From Qipengyuania sp. HL-TH1 (GTDB lineage: Bacteria > Pseudomonadota > Alphaproteobacteria > Sphingomonadales > Sphingomonadaceae): a DNA stretch of 64,000 nucleotides. The notes under the pieces were generated by a model. It saw nothing but the letters and a program-made list of their open reading frames with translations, was not told the DNA's origin and did not search any database. The stretch lies in the NCBI RefSeq assembly GCF_036365825.1, contig NZ_CP142675.1:62001-126000 (forward strand), written 5' to 3'. The translations under genes and the position numbers were made by a program. How positions within the stretch are numbered: the first letter of the stretch is position 1; each line of letters starts with the position of its first letter. Shown here piece by piece: positions 46,395-55,107 of the stretch.

Positions 46395-47630
46395 TTAGGC
46401 CCCCGGGGGGAGCGGATCGGCCGATTTGGACGCGGCCTTGCGGCCCGGCTTGGGTGCGGAGGCGCCGCCTAGGTCGCTGTCCATCTGCTCGAGCTTGCGC
46501 GCTGCCCAGTCGCGGCCACCGAGGCCGAAGGCAAGCGCGCCAGCCACCGCGACGCCGGCGATGAGGATCGTCAGCGCATTCGCCGGGATCATCCCGCCGA
46601 TGCCGGTGAACTGCAGGCCCATGAAGACGAACAGGATGATGGTCGCCCAGCGCACGATGGTGCCGGCGGTCGATCCGCCCGCATCGCCGGCGATGAGCCG
46701 TGCGAGCAGGTTGGCGATCAGGAAGCCGAAGGCGATGACCACCGCCCCGAAGATCACCCGTCCGCCCAGTTCGAGCAGTTGGTCGAGGATCACGGTCAGC
46801 TCGGGAAAGCCGAGCAGCCGCGTAGCCGCGATCGCGAAGAACAGGATGATCGCGACCTGTGCGACCCGCGCAATGATGCTCGATGCGGTCGTGCCTTCGG
46901 TCACCAGCCCGCTTTCGGCCATGGCCCGGTCGACGCCCAGCCCCGGCAGGACTTCCTTGGCGATCTGGACCACGAACTTGCTGATGAGATAGCCGATGCC
47001 GAGCAGGACCGCCGCAGCGATGATGTTCGGAATGGCGGCGAAGATCATCCGCAGCATTTCGCTGGCCGGCGCGCTGATCGAATCGATCCCGAGCTGTTCG
47101 AGCGCGGCGATCGCCACCGGAATGGCGATCAGGACATAGATGATCGTGCCGATGGTCTTGCTGATGGCGCTGTTGCCGGTGACACCTTCGACCCCGCCGC
47201 GATTGGCCCATTTGTCGAAATCGACCGTCTGCAGCATGGTCACGACGAGGTCGCGGACGATCCGCGCCACCATCATCCCGATAAAGAAGATCAGCCCCGC
47301 CCACAGCAGGTTGGGGAGGAAGGCGACGACGTTTTCGAGCAGGCTGTCGATCGGGCCGGCTACTCCGCCGAGTTCGAGGATGTTGAGAATGATCAGCAGG
47401 CCGAACAGCCAGACCAGCAGGCTGACGATCTTGCCGAGCGATTCTCCCAGCGACTGGCCGCTGCCGGTCCCGCGCTTGAAGAAGTCGACGGTATCGACGA
47501 GTTTGGCGAAGGCCCATTTGGCCCCGCGCGCGATAAGCCAGGTGATGATCAGCGCGACGACGGCGAGGAGAATCTTTTCTCCCAGTTCCATCGCCACCTG
47601 TTCGTCGAAACGATAGCGGTCGAAAATCAT
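46395..47630 (-). CDS. TM-helix repeat membrane protein, mechanosensitive-channel-like
   Basis: A 411-residue integral membrane protein built from repeated blocks of two helices: PNLLWAGLIFFIGMMVARIVRDLV recurs in diverged form as PNIIAAAVLLGIGYLISKFVV and VIFGAVVIAFGFLIANLLARL. This fits the conserved TM-helix family near mechanosensitive channels of small conductance, though no MscS beta domain is seen. A basic Lys/Pro-rich tail closes the protein. The ATG at 47630 was chosen over a TTG five codons upstream. The function is probably channel or stress related; this is inference. Confidence 0.75.
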   Translation of the reverse strand: MIFDRYRFDEQVAMELGEKILLAVVALIITWLIARGAKWAFAKLVDTVDFFKRGTGSGQSLGESLGKIVSLLVWLFGLLIILNILELGGVAGPIDSLLENVVAFLPNLLWAGLIFFIGMMVARIVRDLVVTMLQTVDFDKWANRGGVEGVTGNSAISKTIGTIIYVLIAIPVAIAALEQLGIDSISAPASEMLRMIFAAIPNIIAAAVLLGIGYLISKFVVQIAKEVLPGLGVDRAMAESGLVTEGTTASSIIARVAQVAIILFFAIAATRLLGFPELTVILDQLLELGGRVIFGAVVIAFGFLIANLLARLIAGDAGGSTAGTIVRWATIILFVFMGLQFTGIGGMIPANALTILIAGVAVAGALAFGLGGRDWAARKLEQMDSDLGGASAPKPGRKAASKSADPLPPGA

Positions 47631-47714
47631 AACCCCGTCCCCCAAGTGGTTTCCGTAAGGGAAGGGCTATCACGCAAACCGTTATTCTCCAAAACGCATT
47701 AACGGATGAAGTGG

Positions 47715-47738
47715 AAAAGCGGTCATGCTACCGCTTTT
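47715..47738. other. Strong palindrome two bases before an ATG
   Basis: The nine-base-pair stem AAAAGCGGT/ACCGCTTTT (47715-47723 and 47730-47738) with a six-base loop looks like a bidirectional intrinsic terminator or an operator. It sits two bases before the ATG at 47741 of the peptidase gene and inside the coding frame if the GTG at 47711 is used. Confidence 0.55.
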
Positions 47739-47740
47739 AC

Positions 47741-48838
47741 ATGAGAGGATTTTCAACCCGCATCGCCCGCGCATTTGCCGCGCTTTTCGTCTTTATCGCA
47801 GTACCTGCCGCGGCTGAGGACGAGCCCGGCTGGTCGATCGCCATTCATGGCGGCGCGGGGACCATCGCGCGCGACGATATGACGCCGCAGCAGGATGCGG
47901 CCTATCGCGCTGCACTGCAAAGCGCGCTCGACGCGGGCGCGCAGGTGCTGCGTGAAGGCGGCAGCGCGATGGATGCGATCCAGGCCGCAATCGAGCCGAT
48001 GGAAGACGATCCGCTGTTCAACGCCGGGCGCGGCGCGGTATTCACTTGGGACGGCGACATCGAACTCGACGCCTCGATCATGGATGGCCGTACCCGCGAT
48101 GCGGGCGCCGTCGCAGGCGTCACGGGCATCCGCCATCCGATCGCGCTTGCGCGCAAGGTGATGACCGACAGTCCGCATGTCATGCTGGCCGGGGCCGGTG
48201 CGGCTGAGTTCGCGGCCGAGCAGGGGCTGGCGACTATGCCCCCCGAATGGTTCGAGACCGAACGCCGCCAGAAGGCGCTCGAGCGGATGAAGGCCGAGCG
48301 GCTCTCCGCGATCGATGTCGATATCAAGTTCGGCACGGTCGGCGCGGTGGCGCTCGACCGGGATGGCAATATGGCGGCGGGCACATCGACCGGCGGAATG
48401 ACCGGCAAGCGCTGGGGCCGTATCGGCGATGCGCCGATCATCGGTGCGGGCACCTATGCCGACAACCGCGCCTGCGCGGTCTCGGCCACCGGCTGGGGCG
48501 AGTTCTTCATCCGCGTCGGCGTGTCGCATGAAATCTGCACCCGGCTACGGCATCGTTACCGCACCGAAATCGACGCCGCGCAGGCCAGTGTGCCGCTCGA
48601 TGACGAAGGGTTTCCGACCTATATCGTCCACGCCAGCGAATTCGGTCTCGACGCCGCGCAGGCGCAGGAGGAAATCGACGCGGTCATTGCCGATGTCGGC
48701 AGTCTCGGGGGTGACGGCGGGGTGATTGTGGTGACGCGCGACGGGCATCCGCTGTTCAGCATGAACACTTCGGGCATGTACCGCGGGCGCGCTACCAGCG
48801 ACGGGCTGCGCGAAGTGGCGATCTACGGCGACGAGTAG
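47741..48838 (+). CDS. Exported isoaspartyl peptidase/L-asparaginase (Ntn hydrolase)
   Basis: A 365-residue plant-type asparaginase. A signal peptide (MRGFSTRIARAFAALFVFIAVP, cleaved near AAA) is followed by SIAIHGGAGTI near 32-42, DDPLFNAGRGAVFT, the self-cleavage site with the nucleophile Thr in KFGTVGAVALDRDG, and the GSTST-like pocket AAGTSTGGMTGK. It removes isoaspartyl dipeptides or asparagine in the periplasm after autoproteolysis into two chains. A GTG at 47711 gives ten more residues and is an equal start candidate; no ribosome-binding site is visible before the ATG, where a palindrome stands instead. Confidence 0.88.
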   Translation: MRGFSTRIARAFAALFVFIAVPAAAEDEPGWSIAIHGGAGTIARDDMTPQQDAAYRAALQSALDAGAQVLREGGSAMDAIQAAIEPMEDDPLFNAGRGAVFTWDGDIELDASIMDGRTRDAGAVAGVTGIRHPIALARKVMTDSPHVMLAGAGAAEFAAEQGLATMPPEWFETERRQKALERMKAERLSAIDVDIKFGTVGAVALDRDGNMAAGTSTGGMTGKRWGRIGDAPIIGAGTYADNRACAVSATGWGEFFIRVGVSHEICTRLRHRYRTEIDAAQASVPLDDEGFPTYIVHASEFGLDAAQAQEEIDAVIADVGSLGGDGGVIVVTRDGHPLFSMNTSGMYRGRATSDGLREVAIYGDE

Positions 48839-48842
48839 GCCT

Positions 48843-49736
48843 TCAGCCGCGCGGGCGGGCCTGCGCATAGCTGCCGAGCAGGCGCACGCCATTGGTCTGG
48901 AAGGCAAGTTCCTCCAGCGCCGTGTCGACCCGGGCATCGCCTGGCGCGCCCTCGATGTCGGCAAAGAACATCGTCGCGGCGAAACTTGCGCCCTTCTGGT
49001 AGCTTTCCAGCTTGGTCATGTTGACGCCATTGGTCGCGAAGCAGCCCAGCGCCTTGTACAGCGCGGCGGGAGTGTTCTTCACTTCGAAGATGAAGGTCGT
49101 CATCGCCTGCGCGCCCGCCAGCGCGGCCGGATCGAGTGCCTCGTTCGCCAGCACCACGAAGCGTGTCGTATTGTCGGGCGCATCCTCGACCTCGCGCTCG
49201 ACGATTTCGAGCCCGTAGAGGTCGGCGGCGAGCGCGGGGGCGATGGCGGCGATGTCGGTCTTCCCGCTTTCCGCCACGAACGCGGCCGCGCCCGCCGTAT
49301 CGGCATGCGCGAGGCCGACGATGCCCCGCTCGCTGAGGAATTTATGCGACTGGCCCAGCGCCTGCGGATGGCTGTAGGCGGCGTCGAACGGACCCGGCCC
49401 CAGCGCCATCAGGCAATGGGTGATGCGCATGAAGTGTTCGGCCACCAGCGACAGCCCGCTTTCGGGGAGCAGGAAGTGGATATCCGCCACGCGCCCGTGC
49501 TGGCTGTTCTCGATCGGGATCATCGCGCAGCCCGCCGTGCCGCTTTCCACCGCTTCGAGCGCGTCCTCGAAACTGAAGCACGGCAGCGGCAATGCCTCGG
49601 GAGCGAATTGCATCGCCGCCTGGTGCGAATTCGATCCCGGGGCCCCGCCAAAGGCGATGGCGCGCAGCGGTTCCTGCGCAGCAGCGGCGCGCATCGAATC
49701 GACAAGGGCGAGGGCAGGCTTGGCAAACTGGCGCAT
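48843..49736 (-). CDS. pheA: Prephenate dehydratase
   Basis: A 297-residue monofunctional enzyme converting prephenate to phenylpyruvate for phenylalanine synthesis. The PDT domain (AIAFGGAPGSNSHQAA to TTRFVVL) is complete, with IPIENSQHGRV, SHPQALGQ and the catalytic TTRF motif near 190. The C-terminal ACT domain carries GVNMTKLESYQKG, where most enzymes read ESRP, so the feedback site may differ slightly. No chorismate mutase domain is fused. It is transcribed from a promoter shared divergently with the cytochrome c gene. Confidence 0.94.
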   Translation of the reverse strand: MRQFAKPALALVDSMRAAAAQEPLRAIAFGGAPGSNSHQAAMQFAPEALPLPCFSFEDALEAVESGTAGCAMIPIENSQHGRVADIHFLLPESGLSLVAEHFMRITHCLMALGPGPFDAAYSHPQALGQSHKFLSERGIVGLAHADTAGAAAFVAESGKTDIAAIAPALAADLYGLEIVEREVEDAPDNTTRFVVLANEALDPAALAGAQAMTTFIFEVKNTPAALYKALGCFATNGVNMTKLESYQKGASFAATMFFADIEGAPGDARVDTALEELAFQTNGVRLLGSYAQARPRG

Positions 49737-49871
49737 GGTCTGCGGGCGTTACGGCTGCGTTCCGGTCGCATCAAGCGCTATTGCGGCTTGCGCACTTGCG
49801 AAAGGCGGCGGTGCACACTAGAGCGGCGCGCAACCATCTGACCAACCGATTTTCGCCGGGTATTTTACGCA

Positions 49872-50576
49872 ATGGACGATCGTTTCAACACCGCTGCAGG
49901 CTGGGTCCTTGCCGCCGGTATCGTGGCACTGGGCAGCTCCATCGTTTCGGGCATGTATTTCCATGCCGATAGCGCCGAGCACCCCGAAGAGCCGGGCTAC
50001 TTCATCGAAGGCGCAGCCGAAGAAGGCGGTGCCGATGCGGGCCCCGACCTCGGCACGCTGCTCGCCAGCGCGGATGCCGCGGCGGGCGAGAAGGTCTTCG
50101 CCAAGTGCACCGCGTGTCACACGATCGACCAGGGCGGCGCCAACGGCATCGGCCCGAACCTTTATGGCGTGATGGGCAAGCCGATCGGCGGGCACGCCGC
50201 GGGCTTTGCCTACAGCTCGGCGCTGGCCGAAAAGGGCGGCTCCTGGACCTGGGAAGCGATGGACGAATGGCTGACCAGCCCACGCGCCTTCGCCAATGGC
50301 ACCAAGATGAGCTTCGCCGGTCTCGGCAAGGCTGAAGACCGCGCCAATGTCATGGAATTCATGTCCACCTATGGCGGTGCGCCGGCCAAGCCTGCGCCAG
50401 TCGTGGCGGAAGAAGAGCCGACCGAGGGTGAAGACGCGCCCGGCGCGGGTGCCGGACCGGTCGAAGGCGCCGAAGCCGCGGCCATGGAATCGGCTGGCAG
50501 CATGGGCGCGGACCAGCCGGTCCCGGCGGGCAATGCCGCGACCAACAACGATGGCGCGACCAAGGTCGACGAATAA
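49872..50576 (+). CDS. Membrane-anchored c-type cytochrome with acidic tail
   Basis: A 234-residue protein with an uncleaved N-terminal TM anchor (AAGWVLAAGIVALGSSIVSG), a class I cytochrome c domain with CTACH haem site near residue 82 and the axial Met in NGTKMSFAGL near 146, and a low-complexity Ala/Glu/Pro-rich C-terminal extension (about 175-234) beyond the usual end of the domain. It is probably the cytochrome c552/CycM electron carrier between the bc1 complex and cytochrome oxidase. It is divergent from pheA and closed by a strong terminator. Confidence 0.9.
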   Translation: MDDRFNTAAGWVLAAGIVALGSSIVSGMYFHADSAEHPEEPGYFIEGAAEEGGADAGPDLGTLLASADAAAGEKVFAKCTACHTIDQGGANGIGPNLYGVMGKPIGGHAAGFAYSSALAEKGGSWTWEAMDEWLTSPRAFANGTKMSFAGLGKAEDRANVMEFMSTYGGAPAKPAPVVAEEEPTEGEDAPGAGAGPVEGAEAAAMESAGSMGADQPVPAGNAATNNDGATKVDE

Positions 50577-50598
50577 GCCTTCCCTCACGGGATAATCG

Positions 50599-50627
50599 AA
50601 AAGGCCTCGCTGCGGCGGGGCCTTTTT
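50599..50627. terminator. Bidirectional intrinsic terminator between cytochrome c and rlmE
   Basis: A hairpin, AAAAGGCC...GGCCTTTTT, with a GCGG-containing loop, followed by five T on the plus strand and four T on the minus. It lies 23 bases past the cytochrome stop and just before the rlmE stop. Confidence 0.85.
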
Positions 50628-50631
50628 CGTT

Positions 50632-51297
50632 TCAGCCGTTGTCCTTGAAGCCTTGCGCGATGACGTACCACTCGCTCGAGTCCTTGCGACTGGCGGGCGG
50701 CTTGGCGTGCTTCACCGTGCGGAAATGCTGCTTGAGCAGCGCGAGCAGATCGTTGTCGGTCCCGCCTGCGAGCACCTTGGCAAGGAAGGTCCCACCCGGT
50801 GCGAGGTTCTCGATAGCAAACCATGCTCCGGCCTCGACCAGCCCCATCGTCCGCAGGTGATCGGTCTGCTTGTGGCCGACGGTATTGGCCGCCATGTCGC
50901 TCATCACCAGCTCGGCCTTGCCACCCAGCGCCTCTTCGAGCACCCGCGGGGCGTCGTCATCCATGAAATCCATCTGGAAGATCGTGACGCCCTCGATCGG
51001 CTCGACTTCGAGCAGGTCGATTCCCACGACCAGCGCCTTGGGCTTGAGCTTGCGCACCACCTGGCTCCAGCCGCCCGGCGCAATGCCGAGGTCGACCACG
51101 CGGGTGACGCCCTTGAGCAGGTCGTATTTCTCGTTCAGCTCGGTCAGCTTATACGCCGCGCGGCTACGATAGCCGTCAGCCTTGGCCTGCTTGACATAGG
51201 GGTCGTTGAGCTGGCGCTGGAGCCAGCGCGTCGAACTCGCCGTGCGTTTCTTTGCGGTGCGCACGCGAACGTCGCGATCCTTGCCCGATCTAGACAT
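50632..51297 (-). CDS. rlmE: 23S rRNA (uridine-2'-O-)-methyltransferase RlmE
   Basis: SAM-dependent methyltransferase of 221 residues (RrmJ/FtsJ) acting on U2552 of the 23S rRNA in the 50S subunit. Motifs are SRAAYKLTELNEKYDLLK near 45, the SAM loop VVDLGIAPGGWSQVV near 70, the catalytic Lys-Asp-Lys-Glu set (Lys in SRAAYK, Asp in LVMSDMAAN, Lys in GTFLAKVLAG, Glu in SSEWYV). Start at MSRSGKDRD; the frame is open 17 codons further. It overlaps the ppx 3' end by eight bases. Confidence 0.94.
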   Translation of the reverse strand: MSRSGKDRDVRVRTAKKRTASSTRWLQRQLNDPYVKQAKADGYRSRAAYKLTELNEKYDLLKGVTRVVDLGIAPGGWSQVVRKLKPKALVVGIDLLEVEPIEGVTIFQMDFMDDDAPRVLEEALGGKAELVMSDMAANTVGHKQTDHLRTMGLVEAGAWFAIENLAPGGTFLAKVLAGGTDNDLLALLKQHFRTVKHAKPPASRKDSSEWYVIAQGFKDNG

Positions 51298-52498
51298 CCT
51301 GTTCTCGCATTCTTTGTACTGTCGCGCGGCTGCGTTCACCCTCGGCATCGGCGGCGATCAGGCTGCGCAGGATCCCTTCACGGATGCCCCGGTCGGCCAC
51401 GCCCAATTGTTCGGCGGGCCAGATGTCGAGGATCGATTCAAGAATCGCGCAGCCCGCGATGACCAGATTGGCGCGGTCGTCGCCGATGCACGGCAGGCGC
51501 TTGCGTTCGGCGCTGCTCATCCGCGACAGGCGGGTGGAGATATCGCGCATCGATTGCGACGGCACGATCAGCCCGTCAACCGCCCGCCGGTCGTATTGCG
51601 GCAGTTCGAGATGCAGGCTCGCCAGCGTCGTCACGGTGCCGCTGGTACCCAGCAGGCGGATCGGTTCGCGCGAATGCGTATGCTCGCGGATGCGCTCGGC
51701 GAATTCGGCGAAGCTGCGTCCGACGGTACGCCGCATCTCGCAATAGCGTTCGAGCCGGGTGGTTTCGGTGTCGTCCGATCCCTCGACCGTGTCGGTCAGC
51801 GAAACCACGCCCCAGGGCACGCTCAGCCAGTCGACGATGCGCGGCACGTTCTCGCCCGGCTGGACCAGCACGAGCTCGGTCGAACCACCGCCGATGTCGA
51901 AGATGATCGCCGGGCCGTTGCCTTCCTCGAGCAGGACATGACAGCCGAGCACCGCCAGCCGCGCCTCCTCCTGCGCGGAAATGATGTCGAGCATGATCCC
52001 GGTTTCGCGGCGGACCCGTTCGATAAAGGCCGGGCCGTTGCTGGCGCGGCGGCACGCCTCGGTGGCGACCGAGCGCGCCAGCCGGACATTGCGCCGGCGC
52101 AGCTTCTCCGCGCAGACCTGCAAGGCGGCGAGTGTGCGCTCCATCGCTTCGTCGGACAATTTGCCGCTCGCGGCCAGACCCTCGCCCAGCCGGACGACCC
52201 GGCTGAAGGCATCGATCACGGTGAAATTTTCACCCGACGGGCGGGCGATCAGCAGGCGGCAATTGTTGGTCCCGAGATCGAGCGCGGCATAGGCCTGGCG
52301 GCGCGCGGGAGGGCTGGCTGCGGCAACATTCGGGCGGGGCGCGAAGGTGCCATCGCGGCGTGACGCATTGCGCCGGTCGCCGTGCTTGCCGTCGGGCCGG
52401 GAGGGGCGCTTGTAGCGGAAATCGGCTACCTTGCCGGACTTGCCGCCCCGTTTTGTCCCTGGCCCCCTGTTCGTGTCCGGCGGAGAATGATCCGCCAT
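51290..52498 (-). CDS. ppx: Exopolyphosphatase/guanosine pentaphosphate phosphatase family protein
   Basis: A 402-residue Ppx/GppA phosphatase of the ASKHA fold that releases phosphate from polyphosphate or hydrolyses pppGpp. The basic, Arg/Lys/Pro-rich N-terminus (about 1-65) is followed by AALDLGTNNCRLLIAR, the catalytic Glu in ISAQEEARLAVLG, and IFDIGGGSTELVLV near 180-193. The C-terminal HD-type domain of long Ppx enzymes is absent, as in the short forms. Start at MADHSPP because the upstream codons are unsupported. It overlaps the following rlmE by eight bases, so they form an operon. Confidence 0.88.
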   Translation of the reverse strand: MADHSPPDTNRGPGTKRGGKSGKVADFRYKRPSRPDGKHGDRRNASRRDGTFAPRPNVAAASPPARRQAYAALDLGTNNCRLLIARPSGENFTVIDAFSRVVRLGEGLAASGKLSDEAMERTLAALQVCAEKLRRRNVRLARSVATEACRRASNGPAFIERVRRETGIMLDIISAQEEARLAVLGCHVLLEEGNGPAIIFDIGGGSTELVLVQPGENVPRIVDWLSVPWGVVSLTDTVEGSDDTETTRLERYCEMRRTVGRSFAEFAERIREHTHSREPIRLLGTSGTVTTLASLHLELPQYDRRAVDGLIVPSQSMRDISTRLSRMSSAERKRLPCIGDDRANLVIAGCAILESILDIWPAEQLGVADRGIREGILRSLIAADAEGERSRATVQRMREQDV

Positions 52499-52686
52499 AT
52501 CGAGAGCTTTCTTGTTCCTCCCGCGCAAACCAGCGTGCACGGGGACTTGGCGGCGATGCTAGCGGTGAAGCGGAGACGGGGCAAGGGCAGGCGGCGCGCG
52601 CGGGGTTGACCTCGCGTCCCGGCAAAACTAGATGCGCGGCCTCTGTTCCGGAGCGGCCCGCGATTCTCGCCCGCCCGGCCAGCTGA

Positions 52687-52760
52687 TGCCCCGTCGTCTA
52701 ATGGTAAGACTACGGACTCTGACTCCGTCAATTGAGGTTCGAATCCTCACGGGGCATCCA
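52687..52760 (+). tRNA. tRNA-Gln, anticodon CUG
   Basis: A complete cloverleaf: acceptor stem TGCCCCG/CGGGGCA, D-arm GTCT-AATGGTA-AGAC, anticodon stem ACGGA/TCCGT with loop CTCTGAC (anticodon CTG, positions 34-36), T-arm TGAGG-TTCGAAT-CCTCA, discriminator T and encoded CCA at 52758-52760. The D-arm and body (CCCCGTCGTCTA) resemble a tRNA-Glu, which fits non-discriminating GluRS charging followed by GatCAB amidation in alphaproteobacteria (knowledge, not shown here). The acyl-CoA operon starts 52 bases downstream. Confidence 0.95.
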
Positions 52761-52811
52761 GTTTCCTCACATCCGTTGCCAAAGCCGTCTTCCCGCGCCA
52801 AACAGGTTGCA

Positions 52812-53978
52812 ATGGGAGACGGACATTTGAGTGAGACCTTTCCGGAAATCCGCGAAGCGGTGCGGCGGCTGTGCGCGCGCTTCCCCGGCGAATACTGGCA
52901 GAAGCTCGACCGCGAGCGCGCCTATCCGAGCGAATTCGTTGCCGCGCTGACCGAGGCCGGCTTCCTGTCGGTACTGATTCCCGAGGAATATGGCGGCTCG
53001 GGCCTCGGGCTCGAGGCAGCCTGCGCGGTGCTCGAGGAAATCCACCGGTCGGGATCGAACGGCGGTGCCTGCCATGCGCAGATGTACACGATGGGCACGC
53101 TGCTCAAGCATGGCTCGGACCAGCAGAAGCGCGAATATCTGCCCAAGATCGCCAGTGGCGAATTGCGGCTGCAGGCCTTTGGCGTGACCGAACCCGGTGC
53201 GGGTACCGATACGACGCGGATCAGCACCTTCGCCAAGCGCGATGGCGACGATTACGTAGTCAACGGCCAGAAGATCTGGATCAGCCGCGCCGAACATTCG
53301 GACCTGATGGTGCTGCTATGCCGCACGACCCCGCGCGAGGAATGCGCCAAGCCCTCCGACGGGATGAGCGTGCTGCTGGTCGACATGCGCGAGGCGGTGG
53401 GCAACGGGCTGACCATCCGGCCGGTGCGCACCATGCTCAACCATGCCACCACTGAACTGTTCTTCGACGATTTGCGCGTGCCCGCCAGCGCGCTGATCGG
53501 CGAGGAGGGTAAGGGGTTCCGCTACATCCTTTCGGGGATGAATGCCGAGCGCATCCTGATCGCCAGTGAATGCATCGGCGACGGACGTTTCTTCATCGAC
53601 CGCGCGGCAGCCTATGCGAAGGACCGCAGCGTGTTCGGCCGCGCCATCGGCGAGAACCAGGGCGTCCAGTTCCCCATCGCGCGCGCCTATGTCCAGCTAT
53701 CCGCGGCCGCCGAAATAGTGACCAAGGCGGCGCGCATGTTCGATGCGGGCGAAACCGGCGGGACCGAAGCGAACATGTCGAAGATGCTGGCGAGCGAGGC
53801 CAGCTGGTTTGCCGCCGACATGTGCATCCAGACCCACGGCGGGTTCGGCTTTGCCGAGGAATACGACGTCGAGCGCAAGTTCCGCGAGACGCGCCTCTAC
53901 CAGGTCGCGCCGATCAGCACGAACCTGATCCTGAGCCATGTCGCCACACATGTGCTGGGCCTGCCCAAGAGTTTCTAG
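52812..53978 (+). CDS. Acyl-CoA dehydrogenase family protein
   Basis: A 388-residue FAD enzyme that introduces a 2,3-double bond into an acyl-CoA. Features are LIPEEYGGSGLGLEAACAVL near 58-77, the FAD-binding signature AFGVTEPGAGTDTT near 121-134, VVNGQKIWIS, DRSVFGRAIGENQGVQFPIA, and a QTHGGFGFAEEYDVERKFRE end. The catalytic glutamate position was not confirmed. Start at MGDGHLSE; the frame extends upstream across the tRNA and cannot be coding there. First gene of a four-gene operon; spacing to the CoA transferase is 27 bases. Confidence 0.88.
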   Translation: MGDGHLSETFPEIREAVRRLCARFPGEYWQKLDRERAYPSEFVAALTEAGFLSVLIPEEYGGSGLGLEAACAVLEEIHRSGSNGGACHAQMYTMGTLLKHGSDQQKREYLPKIASGELRLQAFGVTEPGAGTDTTRISTFAKRDGDDYVVNGQKIWISRAEHSDLMVLLCRTTPREECAKPSDGMSVLLVDMREAVGNGLTIRPVRTMLNHATTELFFDDLRVPASALIGEEGKGFRYILSGMNAERILIASECIGDGRFFIDRAAAYAKDRSVFGRAIGENQGVQFPIARAYVQLSAAAEIVTKAARMFDAGETGGTEANMSKMLASEASWFAADMCIQTHGGFGFAEEYDVERKFRETRLYQVAPISTNLILSHVATHVLGLPKSF

Positions 53979-54005
53979 AACACACAAGTTTTCGAGGAGA
54001 GAGAA

Positions 54006-55082
54006 ATGTCGAACGGTCCGCTGACCGGCCTCAAGGTCGTCGAATTCCAGGGCATCGGCCCGGGCCCGCATGTCTGCATGATGCTGGCCGATATGGGCGC
54101 GGAGGTCGTGCGCATCGAACGCGCCGGACACCAGCCGATGAACCCGGTGGTCGAACGCGCGCGGCACCGCGCGGAAGTCGACCTCAAGAGCGCCGAAGGC
54201 CAGGCCTTCGTCAAGCAGGCGCTGGCGCATGCCGACGTGCTGGTCGAAGGGTTCCGTCCCGGCGTCATGGAACGGCTGGGTCTCGGTCCGCAGGAATTGC
54301 TCGAGGCCAATCCGCGGCTGGTCTATGCGCGGATGACCGGCTGGGGGCAGGACGGCCCGCTGGCGCAGGCGGCCGGCCACGATCTCAACTACATCGCCAT
54401 CACCGGGGCGCTCGACGCGATCGGCAAGCGCGGCGAACTGCCCGTGCCGCCGCAGAACCTCGTCGGCGATTTCGGCGGCGGATCGATGTATTGCGCGATG
54501 GGCATCCTCGCGGCGCTGTTCGAACGCGAACGCAGCGGCAAGGGGCAGGTGGTCGATGCCGCGATCGTCGACGGCGTGACCAGCCTGATGAGCTTCTTCT
54601 ACGGCCAGCCGCACAGCGCGCTGCGTACGGTGGATCGCGGCGCCGGCCTGCTGGGCGGGGCGGCGCATTTCTATCGCTGCTATACCTGCAAGGATGGCAA
54701 GGAAATCAGCGTCGGCGCGATCGAACCGCAATTCTACGCCGAACTGCTCCAGCGCGCCGATGCGCCCGAGCATTTGCGCGAGGCGCAGATGAACCCGGCC
54801 AATTGGGACAGCTATGCCGAGGATCTGGCCGCGCTGTTCGTGACGAAGACGCAGGATGAATGGTGCGAATTGCTCGAAGGCACCGACGCCTGTTTCTCGC
54901 CCGTCGTTCCGCTCGATCACGCCAAGGACCATCCGCACATGAAGGCGCGCGGGGCTTTCGTCGAACACGGCGGGCGCTGGCACACTGCCCCCGCACCGCG
55001 GTTCGACCGCACGCCCAACACGATCCGCGACAGTGCCAGCGATGGCGAAGAGGTGGTGGCGCGCTGGCGTCAGGAGAGCTAG
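54006..55082 (+). CDS. CaiB/BaiF-type CoA transferase
   Basis: A 358-residue class III CoA transferase. The N-terminal GLKVVEFQGIGPGPHVCMMLADMG with GAEVVRIE, then FVEHGGRWHTAP at the end, follow the CaiB/Frc family. MTGWGQDGPLAQAAGHDLNYI holds the region near the family catalytic Asp, which could be identified by alignment. It could move CoA between acyl groups or act as an alpha-methylacyl-CoA racemase, since these share the fold; length fits the racemase-like branch (about 360). The sequence GAGGAGAGA before the ATG is a good ribosome-binding site. Confidence 0.87.
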   Translation: MSNGPLTGLKVVEFQGIGPGPHVCMMLADMGAEVVRIERAGHQPMNPVVERARHRAEVDLKSAEGQAFVKQALAHADVLVEGFRPGVMERLGLGPQELLEANPRLVYARMTGWGQDGPLAQAAGHDLNYIAITGALDAIGKRGELPVPPQNLVGDFGGGSMYCAMGILAALFERERSGKGQVVDAAIVDGVTSLMSFFYGQPHSALRTVDRGAGLLGGAAHFYRCYTCKDGKEISVGAIEPQFYAELLQRADAPEHLREAQMNPANWDSYAEDLAALFVTKTQDEWCELLEGTDACFSPVVPLDHAKDHPHMKARGAFVEHGGRWHTAPAPRFDRTPNTIRDSASDGEEVVARWRQES

Positions 55083-55107
55083 AGGCGCGCGCAAAGGAGA
55101 GTTTCCG

